64,000 nucleotides of DNA from Membranipora membranacea (Eukaryota > Bryozoa > Gymnolaemata > Cheilostomatida > Membraniporidae): contig OU612068.1 of assembly GCA_914767715.1 (NCBI GenBank), positions 31,744,001 through 31,808,000 on the forward strand, given 5' to 3'. Numbering within the stretch: the first letter of the stretch is position 1; the number at the start of each line of letters is the position of its first letter. The notes under the pieces are model-generated. The model saw nothing but the letters and a program-made list of their open reading frames with translations, had not been told where the DNA came from and ran no database searches. The position numbers and the translations under genes are program-made. Of the stretch, positions 1-52,296 are shown piece after piece.

Positions 1-32
1 CTGGGCCAACAGCAATGGCGATGGAATATCTC

Positions 33-508
33 AATGGACAATTTTCTGAGGTTTAATTTAGCCCTTTATTTTGAGTTTTCAATTCTCCAATTTGGTACTT
101 TTAACCCACGAAGCATAGGAAAAAGGAGCTGAAAAATGGGTTATCTTGAAAACCGCTTAAGATAGGATAAAAATGATTCTTGATTCAGAATCTTCGCCGT
201 TGAAAACTCCGTTGGACATATCATTGGGGGGGTTGGGTTGAAAGCTGCCAAATCTCAATTTTTGTAACTCCTTGAAATTTGTAAACTGATAAATAAATAT
301 CCGAATACCAAATATCCGAATACCAAAATTATTTCCCAAACTATGTTCCTATGAGTTTTCGATCAATTTTATCCTATTATGAGCGGTTTTCAAGATAACC
401 CCCTTTTCAGCTCCTTTTTCCTATGGTTTGTCGGCTAAAAAGTACCAAACTGGAGAGTGGACAACTCCAAATAGAGGCTAAAATTAGAGCTCAGAAAACT
501 GCCTATAG
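33..508. repeat. Foldback (MITE-like) element, copy 1
   Basis: The two ends are inverted copies of each other. The left end reads from about 33 through a block containing 'ACTTTTAACCCACG' and 'AAAACCGCTTA' (to about 170), and the right end (about 370-508) carries the same blocks in reverse complement. The terminal motif is TTTTCTGAG on the left and CTCAGAAAA on the right. There is no transposase reading frame inside. The same family occurs again at 6273-6784. I infer a non-autonomous DNA transposon; the exact ends and target duplication are not clear. Confidence 0.75.
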
Positions 509-591
509 AAAATTGTATTATTTAATTTCCTTAAACTAAATATATGTACATTTTAACGTATTTAAAATTCTTTACACATGTTTTGTTTTAG

Positions 592-688
592 TGATCGAGG
601 GGTAGTGGACATTATTGATGTAAACGGTCAAGTTTATGGAAGATGGAGTAAAGCTGATAAACAAGAGGAACCAATAGAAACAAACTAA
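592..688 (+). CDS. Putative terminal coding exon of an unknown upstream gene (partial)
   Basis: A good splice acceptor (pyrimidine run ending TTTTAG at 591) is followed by an open frame of about 32 codons that ends in TAA at 686-688. It reads DRGVVDIIDVNGQVYGRWSK and then a charged tail KQEEPIETN. The codon choice and the residue pattern look coding, and an AATAAA lies at 979-984. The rest of the gene would be upstream of the window or interrupted by the foldback at 33-508. I do not recognise the family. It could also be chance, as the frame is short. Confidence 0.4.
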
Positions 689-1505
689 CAGCAAACATAA
701 AAGTCCGCTCACTTTGCTAAATAATAATTAATAACTTCAGCACACCGCCGACTATAAAAAACACTGCATGCCTACCAGATGTGCAATGTGTTTTCTGTTA
801 TATGTGTCCGAATGTTCCATATTTTTTAGTTTATCCGATTTAAATTAAAAGCTGATTATACCCCTGCAATATAAACTCAGCCACAGAACTCATCACAATT
901 CTGTAATGACTGGTGCACTTCTGCAATTTTCCGACTTTGCTCTAACTAGGAGGTAGCTGCGCTGCTTTGGGCTCTAGCAATAAACAATGCAGCAAGGGTA
1001 TGTGTGTAATCCTTATTTGGTTGATATAACAAAGTAAAGACAATCACTCACGTCACAGCTCCATTTTCCCCCATTTCTTGCTGCGAATTCTATATTAAAA
1101 GATACACGACATGCATTAGTGAGTTTGAGGATATGTTAGTTTGCCACAAGTGTGCAAGTATCATTATGATGTCCCTTTATAGTTGAAATGATGCAAGAGC
1201 CATCCTCTGAAGGCTGAAACATTCTGAAGTTTCCATGTTGTGGAGAGGCAAAGGCTAGATATGTCTGATGTAAGTAGAACTGAACAGTCTCCCATTCAGG
1301 CCATATAAAGGGTTTTATTGCATAATATTTATTAGGGAAATTAATTACTGTGAAAAGCAGATTTAGCAAGAAGCTTTGAAATTGACAGATGATATTGTAT
1401 TCAAAAAGCGACAAGTTCGCATAATTAATTAAGAGCAAGCAAGGTAATATTATTGTCTCGTTGTGGGCATAACCTGATCAAAATATTATATCTCGTTGTC
1501 TCAGC
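689..1505. other. Spacer between the two convergent gene ends
   Basis: No gene is firmly supported here. A possible poly(A) signal AATAAA on the + strand is at 979-984 and one on the - strand is at 1314-1319 (TTTATT as written). A 100-codon - strand frame at 1136-1438 is the longest in the stretch; its C-terminal half (YLAFASPQHGNFRMFQPSEDG) looks somewhat protein-like, but I found no clear splice partners and no family match. It may simply be the lysozyme 3' untranslated region. Confidence 0.35.
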
Positions 1506-2480
1506 CTAGCATTGATTGGTGATTCTTGCAGCGTATGCCAAGGTGCTTGATTTCTCACAACCATTGGGTCCACCATTGTGAATTCGTCCGTAGTCTTCAC
1601 AGGTCAAACTGCTGACAATCTTTCCTAAATCGGCAGCACATCCGTTGTCATATCTGTTGATGTAATTTCTCACACACTGCCTTGCACATGTTTCATCCAG
1701 CGCACAGGATTGCCAGCCTGGAATGAATATGTTGTGTTGGATAAACTATGGACCGTGTTAATTAATGATAACCACAGTCTATTGATTGCCACACTGCTGT
1801 GAATGTAGTTTTTAGATCTGTGGAAGGAAAAGAGAGCCCAGTCGCTGTGATCTGGTCTTTCTTCAGCAGTGAATTTCTTGAGTCATTTGCATCATCAAAA
1901 TTTTCCATTAACATCCAAATGTCTGACAGACAGCGCTTGGTTTAGTGTCGCAACGATTTTGTCTTGAATATACATACTTGACCCTGCATTACAGTCCGTC
2001 CAGTAAAGCTCCTTGATCTGGTATCGGCCACAAGAATCAGAATTTACATCAAAGTTACAACTGCTGGGATTACCTCCTTCAATCTATATAGAGAAAATTT
2101 CATTTTGTTCATTATCGATAGTAGCAAATGGGCAAACAATGAGAGTAGGACTGGCTGCCTCAGACTCCTTGCTTTTATGTTACTGTTATTGTTGCACCCA
2201 ATTCAATGTTACTCCTTCAAAATTAGTCCAATAATTTGTTATTTAGTAAACGAAAATTGAATCACAGAGCAATGTTTGAGATCTCAAGACCTCACTGTGA
2301 TAATTTTGATTATAAATTAAAATTCTCCGCAGTTGCCATTGAAAAATTAAAAAGCCTGTTAACTACATGTCATTAAATCCACTAACTCACCTGGCCAATG
2401 CAGTCGATGCAGCTGTCGCTGATGGCAGCAGATCCCACTCCAATCAGTAAAACAGCGACAACAACTTTCATGTACAGCAT
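1506..2480 (-). CDS. i-type (invertebrate, destabilase-like) lysozyme, secreted
   Basis: Three exons on the - strand, 2391-2480, 1978-2083 and 1506-1717, join in frame to 135 aa. Residues 1-20 form a signal peptide (MLYMKVVVAVLLIGVG...), so the product is secreted. The mature part matches the i-type lysozyme (destabilase) family: SCIDCIGQ, then IEGG, NFDVNSDSCGRYQIKELYWTDC, and near the C-terminus the family block TCEDYGRIHNGGPNGC. Family members hydrolyse the beta-1,4 bond of peptidoglycan and serve defence or digestion of bacteria. Glu32 and Asp42 sit where the catalytic pair is expected. Twelve cysteines remain in the mature chain. Odd point: the usual ESGC after the catalytic Glu reads EGGN, so one cysteine is missing and the Glu-Asp spacing is slightly short. 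All junctions are GT-AG. A TATA box lies about 70 bp upstream. Confidence 0.93.
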
Positions 2481-2551
2481 TTTTCTAGCGGTTAATGCTA
2501 TTCTGAAGATTCTCAAGATGCTCGAGTGTGGCCTCCTATAACTGGAGCCGC

Positions 2552-2559
2552 TTTATATA
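2552..2559 (-). promoter_or_regulatory. TATA box of the lysozyme gene
   Basis: On the - strand this reads TATATAAA, about 72 bp before the lysozyme ATG at 2480. The spacing suits a TATA-directed start with a short 5' leader of about 40 nt. Seen motif, inferred function. Confidence 0.6.
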
Positions 2560-4053
2560 GCTCTGTTTAAGCATATTATGTCCACAAGGGAAGACAGAAT
2601 ATTTTGCATCAGCATCGACACCTTCAGATAATATGCTGGCAGAGTTTCAAGTTACATCATTGATCATGCCATGATGTTTTGCTGAGGATGCACTAATAAT
2701 AAATTTACGAGGAAAAGACCCATTGGTATGGCAACAATAATAAGGAAAAGGGGAGGCTGAAATTTTAAAGTACAGTCACGTATTGAGTGTCTTTGTGTGT
2801 TCTTGCCAGGTGTCATGTATGAACCATTTCCTTGGTTGAACATTTTGACAAGGCCTCCAAAGGATTCAAAAATAGAATTTGTTTTCAAATCTAACTTGCA
2901 AAATTTTTTGTTAGTACATTGGACTGTCGATGTATAGCTAGGCAGAAAGTCTTACGGCAAAACATTTTTTAAATTTATAGACCATCACCAATCTCAAGTA
3001 ATCTTTACTGCCCACTAACCCTGTAATATTGTGCCATGAAGAGCTCTCTATTGAGTGAGCTAAGTACCATATCTTTCCAGAATTTTGGAAATAATTTGTG
3101 ATGACCAATAATTAGCTTGGATGACTCACCAATAATGGTCTGAAAACTGAATATGAACATTGCTTTCAATATCAATCCATGTTGTTGGGATGATAACATC
3201 TCATCATTTCAATGTTAAAACCTGTTTCCATCCTGTTTGTCCAATGTCTTGATGTGACAGCATAGAACAAATGATAAACTATATAGCGTCAATGTGCGCT
3301 GATTTATTCCATTACCCTCCCCCTGATGACATGTTTGAAAGCCTATGATTGCTCCAAAAAAATGGTTGCTGAGATGTATTACATCCCTGATGTATAGACA
3401 CTTAGCAAAGTCTGCCACCTTATCTATCTATTCTCACATGGCTTTTTAGGGTGAGATATAAAAGATTGGCTACATCAAAGAAACAGATTTACCCAAAACG
3501 AGTGAGAGCAAGTCATGTTTGGGATCTATCATAGACGGCCCCTTCACCTTCCAGTCAGCTCGCCAGGGTAAATATTATTTTTATTACATAGATGATATGT
3601 GAGACATGTACCAGGGCATACAACCAAGGAATGTGTACTATGAGAGTAATTATCATTATGCTTATTTGCTAAATGGAGCTCAATTCTTAAATTTCGATAA
3701 AATACATGGTAAGGAAGCAATGAACCTTCTGTCAAATAGTTAATCATGAATCTGTTTTTAAAATGAACTCAAGATCAGGGATCTATATACTTTATGCCCA
3801 TAATTTCAACTCAGAAGTACTTTGTGCATGGAACTGGATCGGTGCAATCATCCGATTTTGTAGTGCAGAGTTTACAGTTTTTGCAACTACCATTGGGTAG
3901 AGTGTGAAAATTGGGTCTATCAATCCACAGCAATGGAGCCGCTTGCTCTAACTTACCTCATGATTTGACATTTCAAATGAGGCTCACTCATATTTGAATG
4001 TTTTTGTTTCTGCTGTCTACCGATATTCTTCTTTAGGGATGAAATATACGATA

Positions 4054-4170
4054 TTGTGTTATGTTGTAATGGTTGTAATGTTGTTATGTTGTGTTGTGTT
4101 ATGTGTTGTGTGTTATGTGTTGTGTGTTATGTGTTATGTGTTATGTTGTGTTATGTGTTATGTTGTAATT
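4054..4170. repeat. Low-complexity TTATGT/TGTGT tract
   Basis: Irregular tandem array of GTTATGT and GTTGTGT words over about 115 bp. It produces a spurious cysteine- and valine-rich reading frame on the + strand. Confidence 0.85.
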
Positions 4171-4552
4171 GTTTTGGAACCTTTTTGAAAAAAAGGTTCT
4201 GAGTACATAAGATAGTTGAAGAATTTTCAATAGGCCCTTTTTTTTAAATCTTGTTATGGTGTAGGTAGTATTTTACATCCAAAAGAATGCTGAATACTTA
4301 CCAGGGTGTTTTATCCAGGTGTAATCACAGGCATTCACAAAGTAACATGCTTATAATAATTTTCTCACTTGTGCAATGTGTTTTTAATGTATGCAAGAGG
4401 TCTAATAATAATATCAGTCTCATTCCTGCCCAGATTTATGATTGATAATCTGGAGGTGATTTAACAAAAGTTGTTGTCCCCTCATTTCCATTGAACACAT
4501 AACTCTTGATTTTATATTCTCAAAACACAATAATATATACACAACCCTGGAT

Positions 4553-4631
4553 CATGTACATGTACTGCACACATGATACTAATGTTCATACATATGTACA
4601 TACATGTACATGATACATGTACATACATGTA
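4553..4631. repeat. TACATG-rich simple repeat
   Basis: Repeated self-complementary words (CATGTACA, TACATGTA) over about 80 bp, able to fold on themselves. Simple-sequence DNA with no further signal. Confidence 0.8.
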
Positions 4632-4930
4632 GAAAATGATGTAGCCAATACATAATGGAAATGTGTCTTGAGCACTACCACTACAAGCTCCTCAGATTTA
4701 CTTGTATATGAATAGCCTCTCTGGCCCTATGCTATGTTATGAATTGACCTTGTGCCTTTCTGTGATTTGGTTGTGTGTAAGAGTGTGAGGATGTACTGAA
4801 GATCAGAGAGATATTTTAGTTGCAAAATATACACCTGAGTAACCAGCATTTTGTTAACTATAAAATTATGTGATTATTCACATCAAAGATATTGAATACA
4901 TCGTTCTCATCATGATGAATCTAGTTTAAT

Positions 4931-5057
4931 CGCTCAATCGGTGGCGGGATGCTGGTAGAGGCATTTCATTATCAACCACTTTCCCAAACCAACTGGTGGT
5001 TGGGAAAGTGGTTGATAATGAAATGCTACTACCAGCTATCCCGACACCGTTTAAGCG
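4931..5057. repeat. Near-perfect hairpin (small foldback element)
   Basis: Two arms of about 60 bp meet at about 4993. The left arm contains CATTTCATTATCAACCACTT and the right arm its exact reverse complement; outside this the arms continue with CGGTGGCGGGAT against ATCCCGACACCG. The arms differ at only a few positions, so the element is probably young. No reading frame inside. Likely a short MITE. Confidence 0.8.
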
Positions 5058-5443
5058 CTTAAACTATGATAACTATGATAAAATATTCTAGCCGATCTCA
5101 GAGTCTATGGTGCAATCAATCTGACTCCTCTGTGCAATATTTGATCTATTATATTGATCTGTATAATATAATCATCTTTGCAAGCTGGACGGCTTCTTTC
5201 CCATCTCATTCAGTTGTTGTAGAACTTTCTAAGATAAATATTTACAGCAAATTCAAATTGAAATGCCACACCCATTTTCAGCATGCAGCCAAGTTAATAC
5301 ATGCTAGTAACCTTGCTATTCACGTGTCTTTTATATTCAATGAAATTGCTATATCTGTATTGGATATTGATTGTTTGCATGCTAATCCATATGCCGACTT
5401 AGTGTTGTGGAGTTTACAATGAAATCTATGCGGTCATTGCTAG

Positions 5444-5450
5444 TATAATA
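5444..5450 (+). promoter_or_regulatory. Possible TATA-like element of ABCC copy A
   Basis: TATAATA about 100 bp before the start codon at 5547. It is weaker than the TATA boxes of copies B and C, so the assignment is tentative. Confidence 0.3.
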
Positions 5451-5546
5451 GTAAACTGAGACGTTCTGCATAGCATAACAATTTTGTCCACGCTATGAGA
5501 GGAAGAAAGAGTGCAGCCTAGACTGGCCCTATCATTTTTAGCAGAT

Positions 5547-19585
<14,039 letters not shown>

Positions 19586-19920
19586 GTGCAAGCTTCAAGA
19601 TTCTGGTCATTTCCGAGGTCATTGTCATAAACAGAGCGACATTTATATCAACCTACTTCACCTATGTCGGTAAGACTGGATTTAGTCAGATAGGTCCTAT
19701 CCACACATTACTCCTTTACTCTGCATAGACCATATTCGTCAAGACAGTTTTATTCATTCTCTTGAAAACAGTTCTGTGACTGCGTGTAGCCTTAGATAAA
19801 TGAGGACATCGGCAAATGGCATTTTATTGTCATACCTAAGGATTTTATAAAAAAAAAACATTTCAATTATATAGACACTAAAACCAAATAGTATTTCATC
19901 ACATGCTACCAAATGCATGA

Positions 19921-19926
19921 AATAAA
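19921..19926 (+). terminator. Poly(A) signal of ABCC copy A
   Basis: Canonical AATAAA, 336 nt after the stop codon at 19583-19585. It is the first canonical hexamer I see downstream. Confidence 0.5.
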
Positions 19927-20551
19927 AATACCAGTAGTATCAAATCACACAATTCTCTTAAATCCTAGCAGTCTAGGACTGACAGACGTACAACATATAA
20001 GAGTTTAACCTCATCTCCTGAGAAATCATAGGCTCTATTTATATTTTCGCCCACTTTTCATTCTTTGCTGTCACAAGAAAACAACTTTATGCCCGCTGGA
20101 TCATTAATGCACTATATTTGTATATTAGTATCAAATACCTCTATACAATTCATAACAATTCATTTTTAAATGATTATTGGTTCTATGAATTTTTATACTA
20201 TCAAAGAGAAATGCTTGCCCGTAAAAAAATTGCAATGCTCTCCACAAGCAGTTGACTCTATCAGGGTTAAATTCTTGAATTTCAGTTGTTCTTTAAAGCA
20301 TATGGAGAGCAAGATATCAACCAGGTTACAAAGGATCACGGGACCACGGTTTGAATCTCAATTTTAGCCTCTGGCTGGCAATGTATGACTATTCTCCTGA
20401 TATCTGAATAGATACTGATGATGTACATCAGTAAAACAATCGTATTTAAAAGTAATACAAGGTGTGCATCATTTACACATTCTAGAGCATATCATAAGAG
20501 CTGTTTCAGTTGTCGATTGGTGATGCAAAATGCGTTTTGCTGGTCACACAA

Positions 20552-20574
20552 AGGAGTTAGAGTCTCTAACTCCT
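20552..20574. repeat. Palindrome with recurring TCTCTAACTCCT word
   Basis: AGGAGTTAGAG meets its reverse complement TCTCTAACTCCT. The half-site also occurs at about 36724, 52571-52588 and 59498-59518, so this is a low-copy dispersed repeat. Confidence 0.5.
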
Positions 20575-21535
20575 CGGTCTCCCTGGTCACACTAACTACA
20601 ACGTTTGATCAGTGTGTCGCTAACTAGAATTGCTTCGGCATGTTATATTGATATTTCACTATTTAGTTCTCTATTGGCTTGCAGGTTCCATCATATCTAG
20701 CAACCCTCGTCTCAACATAGAGATTTGATGGCAAAATCTGTCTAATAATCATTGATCATAGAATGTAGAATATAAAGTGAGCTTCAACAGGGAGTACCAG
20801 TCATGATGACTAATTTAACATTTTATCTGAATATTAATCAATGTCAATCCAGGCAATACCAGTTATTTCGCAATAGATTCCCTGACTAATTACCAAGTTC
20901 AATATTCTTCCATGTCTGGTGTTTTCCACATGGCAACAACAAACACAAGGCTGGTGCCCGAGCTAAGACTAACAAAAACATTGATAATTGCTCAGGAAAT
21001 TCTTTTATCTGTCAAGGCCTTTAGGAAAAGGAAGGCACTTCCACATCATGCAAACTTTTAGTGATGCAATAATTTTTCTCAGTCAACTTCATTCATGAAA
21101 GCTGCTGATAGAGCGTGCACAGTTTTTATAGTGGCACTAATGTGTAGCTATTTTGCACAGCATGATGTAAGTTGCTGTTGGCAACAAACATAAACATTAC
21201 TCACTATATACCAAGGGGTCGCTTCAGTATGTTTAGGAAATTGTTAGTCAGCATGATCTGTTTCCCTTTCATTACACCACACTTATCACGCATTGGTTTA
21301 ACACTAAGTAAATAAGTCTCAAATATATGAACAGACTTATAATTACGGCATCATCGATTGTATGGTTTGCACATATTGATTATTGAAATACTAAAGTGAT
21401 ACCACAAAGTGACCTATATCTTTATGAGGTAAAGAGATTGTGCAAACATGCAGGCGCTGTGTGATTACCTTGGCTGTAACATGTGCACCTGTGTTCATTC
21501 ATGCCGGCATGTGGATTGGAGGAAATCTTCGTCTC

Positions 21536-21543
21536 TATAAAAG
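21536..21543 (+). promoter_or_regulatory. TATA box of ABCC copy B
   Basis: TATAAAAG, 147 bp upstream of the ATG at 21690, in a context that leaves a 5' leader of about 115-120 nt. A good match to the metazoan TATA consensus. Confidence 0.6.
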
Positions 21544-21689
21544 GAGCATACCTCAGAGCTAATACAACATTTCATCTCGATCATCCAACTTATCAGTTGA
21601 GACGCACAACCAAGAATACACTCACACTGAGACTCAGTACACTGTGAACAAACTGAGGCACAGGACACAGTGAAAACTGTTCGGACGCA

Positions 21690-34514
<12,825 letters not shown>

Positions 34515-34538
34515 ATATCGTGTTCTATTCATAAATTG

Positions 34539-34544
34539 AATAAA
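34539..34544 (+). terminator. Poly(A) signal of ABCC copy B
   Basis: AATAAA only 25 nt after the TGA stop at 34512-34514, which would give a very short 3' untranslated region. The placement is unusual but the hexamer is canonical. Confidence 0.55.
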
Positions 34545-35086
34545 CTGAAAGCTTATATCATTTTTTGCTACAAACCTCAATTTTTTATATCCCAGACATG
34601 ATATTTTCGTCAACATGTCCATTTATATTGATGTACATTTTAATCTTTTAACGCTCACAAATAGGCCAGAATTCATGTATCCTAGAGAACCTAAAATTAT
34701 TGGGTCGTAATTATTTCATCAATTTCAATATTTCACAGCTTGCAAAAACTTACAAGATTGTCATTGTTTATTTGAAACTTTTTTTTATTGGCTACAAATC
34801 AGATGACAACTTTTTGCTTTTACAAAACAAGTCAATGTTTATTTGGCCTACTATCTGATATCAGGAATGACAGCTAGCCACATGGCTATGGAATGACATT
34901 ACGTATATCAAAGACAGGATTAATATTTTGTAGTTAAATTGTCATTACAAAGTGGAAGACAACTCATGAAATTTATTCAGAGATAGTCGTTCTATATTCT
35001 GTTATGTTTGAACAATTGTGGTGATTTTAAAATCAGAGAAACACTTTTTTTACGTCTACCTACTGCTCTCCACTATCTAGTCCTCT

Positions 35087-35238
35087 AGACCTACACTGAG
35101 AAGTTAGACCTACACTGACAAGTTAGACCTACACTGACAAGTTAGACCTACACTGACAAGTTAGACCTACACTGAGAAGTTAGACCTACACTGAGAAGTT
35201 AGACCTACACTGACAAGGTAGACCTACACTGACAAGTT
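35087..35238. repeat. Minisatellite, eight units of 19 bp
   Basis: The unit AGACCTACACTGACAAGTT (with a GAGAAG variant) repeats eight times head to tail without gaps; two variants alternate at one position, and the last unit ends in a T run. The lack of unique spacers excludes a CRISPR array. It is likely length-polymorphic. Confidence 0.92.
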
Positions 35239-37317
35239 TTTGCGTATATTTTTACACTTATTTTCCAAAACTCATTATGTTGTAGTTTTTCAAAACTAGC
35301 TCAGTTAATCTCCTATTGTCTTCAATTTTTGTATATTAGCTGTGTGTGATGCAACTTCCTCCCAGCCGCATGTATAACCTCCGCAATTGAAGAAACTCCC
35401 CCCTCACAATCCCCCCTCTTACATGATTTAGCTCATCTTTCGGTCAGTCAGTGAACTTGTGCATACAACATTGGTAAATAAGGTTAAAGCAGTCAAAAAA
35501 TTGCTGGGCAGAGAGAGAGGACCACAGTCTCTTTCTCTCACATACATCACCCCCGATATGTTGCCATAACGGTTTTTTACAAACGATACAAGCTCACAAG
35601 CGACTCACATGTTGCAACTTCCCATCCAGAAAAGCCAGACATGTGTTTGACCATTCTTATTTGGAGAAAAAGGAAATATAGAAATAAATATAAGATATAA
35701 ATCTAAAAACTTATTGTAAAATAGAATAACTGAAAGAAAAAAATGACAGAGGAAACTCATAGATAATCTCAGTAGAAAAAGCTCGTCATGAATAGAAAGC
35801 TCAATTTGCATATCATTATGACACAGTTTTAGTTTAGCTTTAATAATTTTTTTATTTCAAATGATATTGAAACCATCAAACTGAACATGCATGCTATTAA
35901 TCTCGCTGACCTGTGCAAAATGTTGATAATCCAATTTATAACAGCATTAATGGATGTTGAGGTCAAAACTTTAATTAAATGGGATGAAAATAACTCAAAA
36001 TGTATTAATTTCCCACAGTGTTTTCAAATCTGTATGCTCTAATCTACTAAAAAGCAATTAAAGTCGCTGATTTGCATAAAGGAGAAGACAACTTGGTTTT
36101 GGTTGTGATATTTGTCACGTTATGTTTGAACTTTGGCGACATTCAAAAACTTGCGACGTAATTGTGGGGGTGCGACGTTTAGGAAAAAAAGAGTGCAGCA
36201 CATTAGGGATTGCAACATTTTGTGGAAATCTAGATGGATTGTCATATTTTCTACGTTTTTGGGTGAAACGTTTGCCCACTTATAGTCGGATTACTGCGCA
36301 GTCTTGTTTAACATGAGTGTTTACTGCTAGCAATAATATCAAGAATATAATAGATAAACTGCAACTGAGTTATAGAGAAAGCAAAAATATAAAATCAAAA
36401 TGTGAATAATATGCAGTAGAAATATTTGAAAAAGCAAAGGTGAGTCTGATAGTCTGCATCCAGTGAAGACTGCCCAACTGTTATAAATACTCCGTATTGT
36501 CTCATTGCTTCCACTTTTAAAATCCTTACAACTCTGATATTGACTCACAGTTGTTCCAGTTGACCTGATTTGAAAGTCAAATCTATGAAAGCCACGGTCA
36601 GATTTAAAATATGATGCTAGCTTTTTTACACTGACTTGAAGGGACATTGTTAATTTCGTAAGGATTTTCGTAATGTAGAGCTTGAAGGGATACAGGTAAA
36701 CTTAACTGTATAATAAAACCTCTCTAACTCCTTGGTATAGTGGTGTGGCCTTTAAATATTTTCCGGTTAACTTTGAAACTGTACACTTTCAGCTTCAGCT
36801 GACCGCAACATTGATACAACAGAATAACTTGTGAGGATATGGTGTGTTTTGATTAAAATCTGACATTAGGAGGGGCAAAGTTGCCTAGGTTAAATGCTTT
36901 GACACTGAGCTGTCTTACAAAAAAAGCTGAAAATAGGAATCGACCAAATGTTCTCTCTGAGTCTTATCTTCATTGTTTAGTCCTAGAGCTACACCACTTA
37001 ATGCAACATGAGGGTATCATAAACATCCATTCTTCACCATCCTATCCTGTTAGCAGGTGACCTATAATGGTTATGAAAACAATGCCTCATATAATTTTAC
37101 TGTTGCCTTAGTCTCAATGGCTAATATACTGTGTAATTGCTGTTTGTGATGATATTGATTTTAATCTGTGATCAACACTATAAAGCTACCTTACAATTAA
37201 GTTTATGCTGTAATGCACTGTAAGCACTATGCTGATGCGCTAGGATTTCTTAATGCTGCATAAAAAACACGCTCACTCACACACTCACGTGCAGAAGTGA
37301 TTTATGGGAAATTGTCT

Positions 37318-37325
37318 TATATAAA
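37318..37325 (+). promoter_or_regulatory. TATA box of ABCC copy C
   Basis: TATATAAA, 96 bp upstream of the ATG at 37421, which would give a leader of about 65-70 nt. Seen motif, inferred role. Confidence 0.6.
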
Positions 37326-37420
37326 TTGAGACACCTTACGCTATTTCTGTCATTCATTAATACCACATGGCTCCAGCAGGTGCTAAATTGTTGTAACTTG
37401 TAAGTAGTGCAGTGTCAAGT

Positions 37421-51608
<14,188 letters not shown>

Positions 51609-51762
51609 TTACTGATTTTCAATACAGTGAGGGTCATGAAGGAAATGTTCCTGAGTTTTCCTCTCATGTTCTAGATTGCTTGCATGCTAATGTTTGTTCA
51701 TTAGTACATTTTCTCTATCATTGTTATTCCACGTGGCTTATAGTCTTCCATTTTCCCACTCA

Positions 51763-51768
51763 AATAAA
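51763..51768 (+). terminator. Poly(A) signal of ABCC copy C
   Basis: AATAAA about 155 nt after the TAG stop at 51606-51608. Confidence 0.55.
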
Positions 51769-52260
51769 AATAATGAGGATTCAATTTACCAAGATGAGTA
51801 CTTTATGATGTAAAAAATCTATTCCTTCACAAAAAGTCAAATTGAAATTTAAAACATCATAGAATATACAGACTCCAGTATAAGGACTCAGAACCCTTGC
51901 ACCGTTTGGATTTGAATTGACACACATTGTTGCATAATAATACAGGCATCAATATTGTAAAACACATTTGCCGTCGCAAAAAAAAAGAGAATTGAGAGTG
52001 CTTTTTTCGGTAGCTTTAATCAGTACTTCAAATAGAATAAAAATTTTGTGCCAAATGAAAAACTGATATCATCATCATTCTGGGCAAGATGTAAGTCTAC
52101 CCCGTGTTTAGCCTGTCTTGACAAGCTACCCCCTGTTATACTGGTATTGTAGCTATTTCATCATGATGAGAAATTAGGGTTTAGTTTTCAGTTTACAATT
52201 TCTGGCACATTATAATTAAGTTGAATGCAATTTACACAGCTCATATAGTCAGCTATAGCT

Positions 52261-52296
52261 AGCCTATCTTGACAAAGCTTGTCAAGACAGGCTAAT
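52261..52296. repeat. Short hairpin, AGCCTRTCTTGACAAGCT family
   Basis: AGCCTATCTTGACAAAGCTT is followed by GTCAAGACAGGCT, its near reverse complement. A solo copy of the same word lies at 52109-52127. Confidence 0.6.

Larger units (their letters stand above)
2560..5440. other. Spacer between lysozyme and ABCC copy A
   Basis: I see no gene in this stretch; the reading frames present are short and have no family signature. It contains a TTATGTGTTGTG-type low-complexity tract, a TACATG-rich tract and a strong hairpin, listed separately. Upstream control regions of both flanking, divergently transcribed genes must lie here, but I cannot assign individual sites. Confidence 0.6.
19586..21535. other. 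Spacer between ABCC copies A and B
   Basis: A poly(A) signal AATAAA at 19921-19926 probably ends copy A, giving a 3' untranslated region of about 350 nt. A 23-bp palindrome (20552-20574) is built on TCTCTAACTCCT, a word that recurs in this window. Otherwise I see only short, unconvincing frames. The 3' part must hold the copy B promoter. Confidence 0.6.
34515..37317. other. Spacer between ABCC copies B and C
   Basis: No gene recognised. It contains the copy B poly(A) signal (34539-34544), an eight-unit 19-bp minisatellite (35087-35238) and one copy of the dispersed word TCTCTAACTCCT at about 36724. The short frames present have no family signature. The copy C promoter lies at its 3' end. Confidence 0.6.

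Noticed and set aside
3994-4188. Cysteine/valine-rich + strand frame
   Set aside because: It is produced by the TTATGT/TGTGT simple repeat, not by a gene.
35087-35238. CRISPR array
   Set aside because: The repeats are contiguous 19-mers without spacers, and the genome is eukaryotic.
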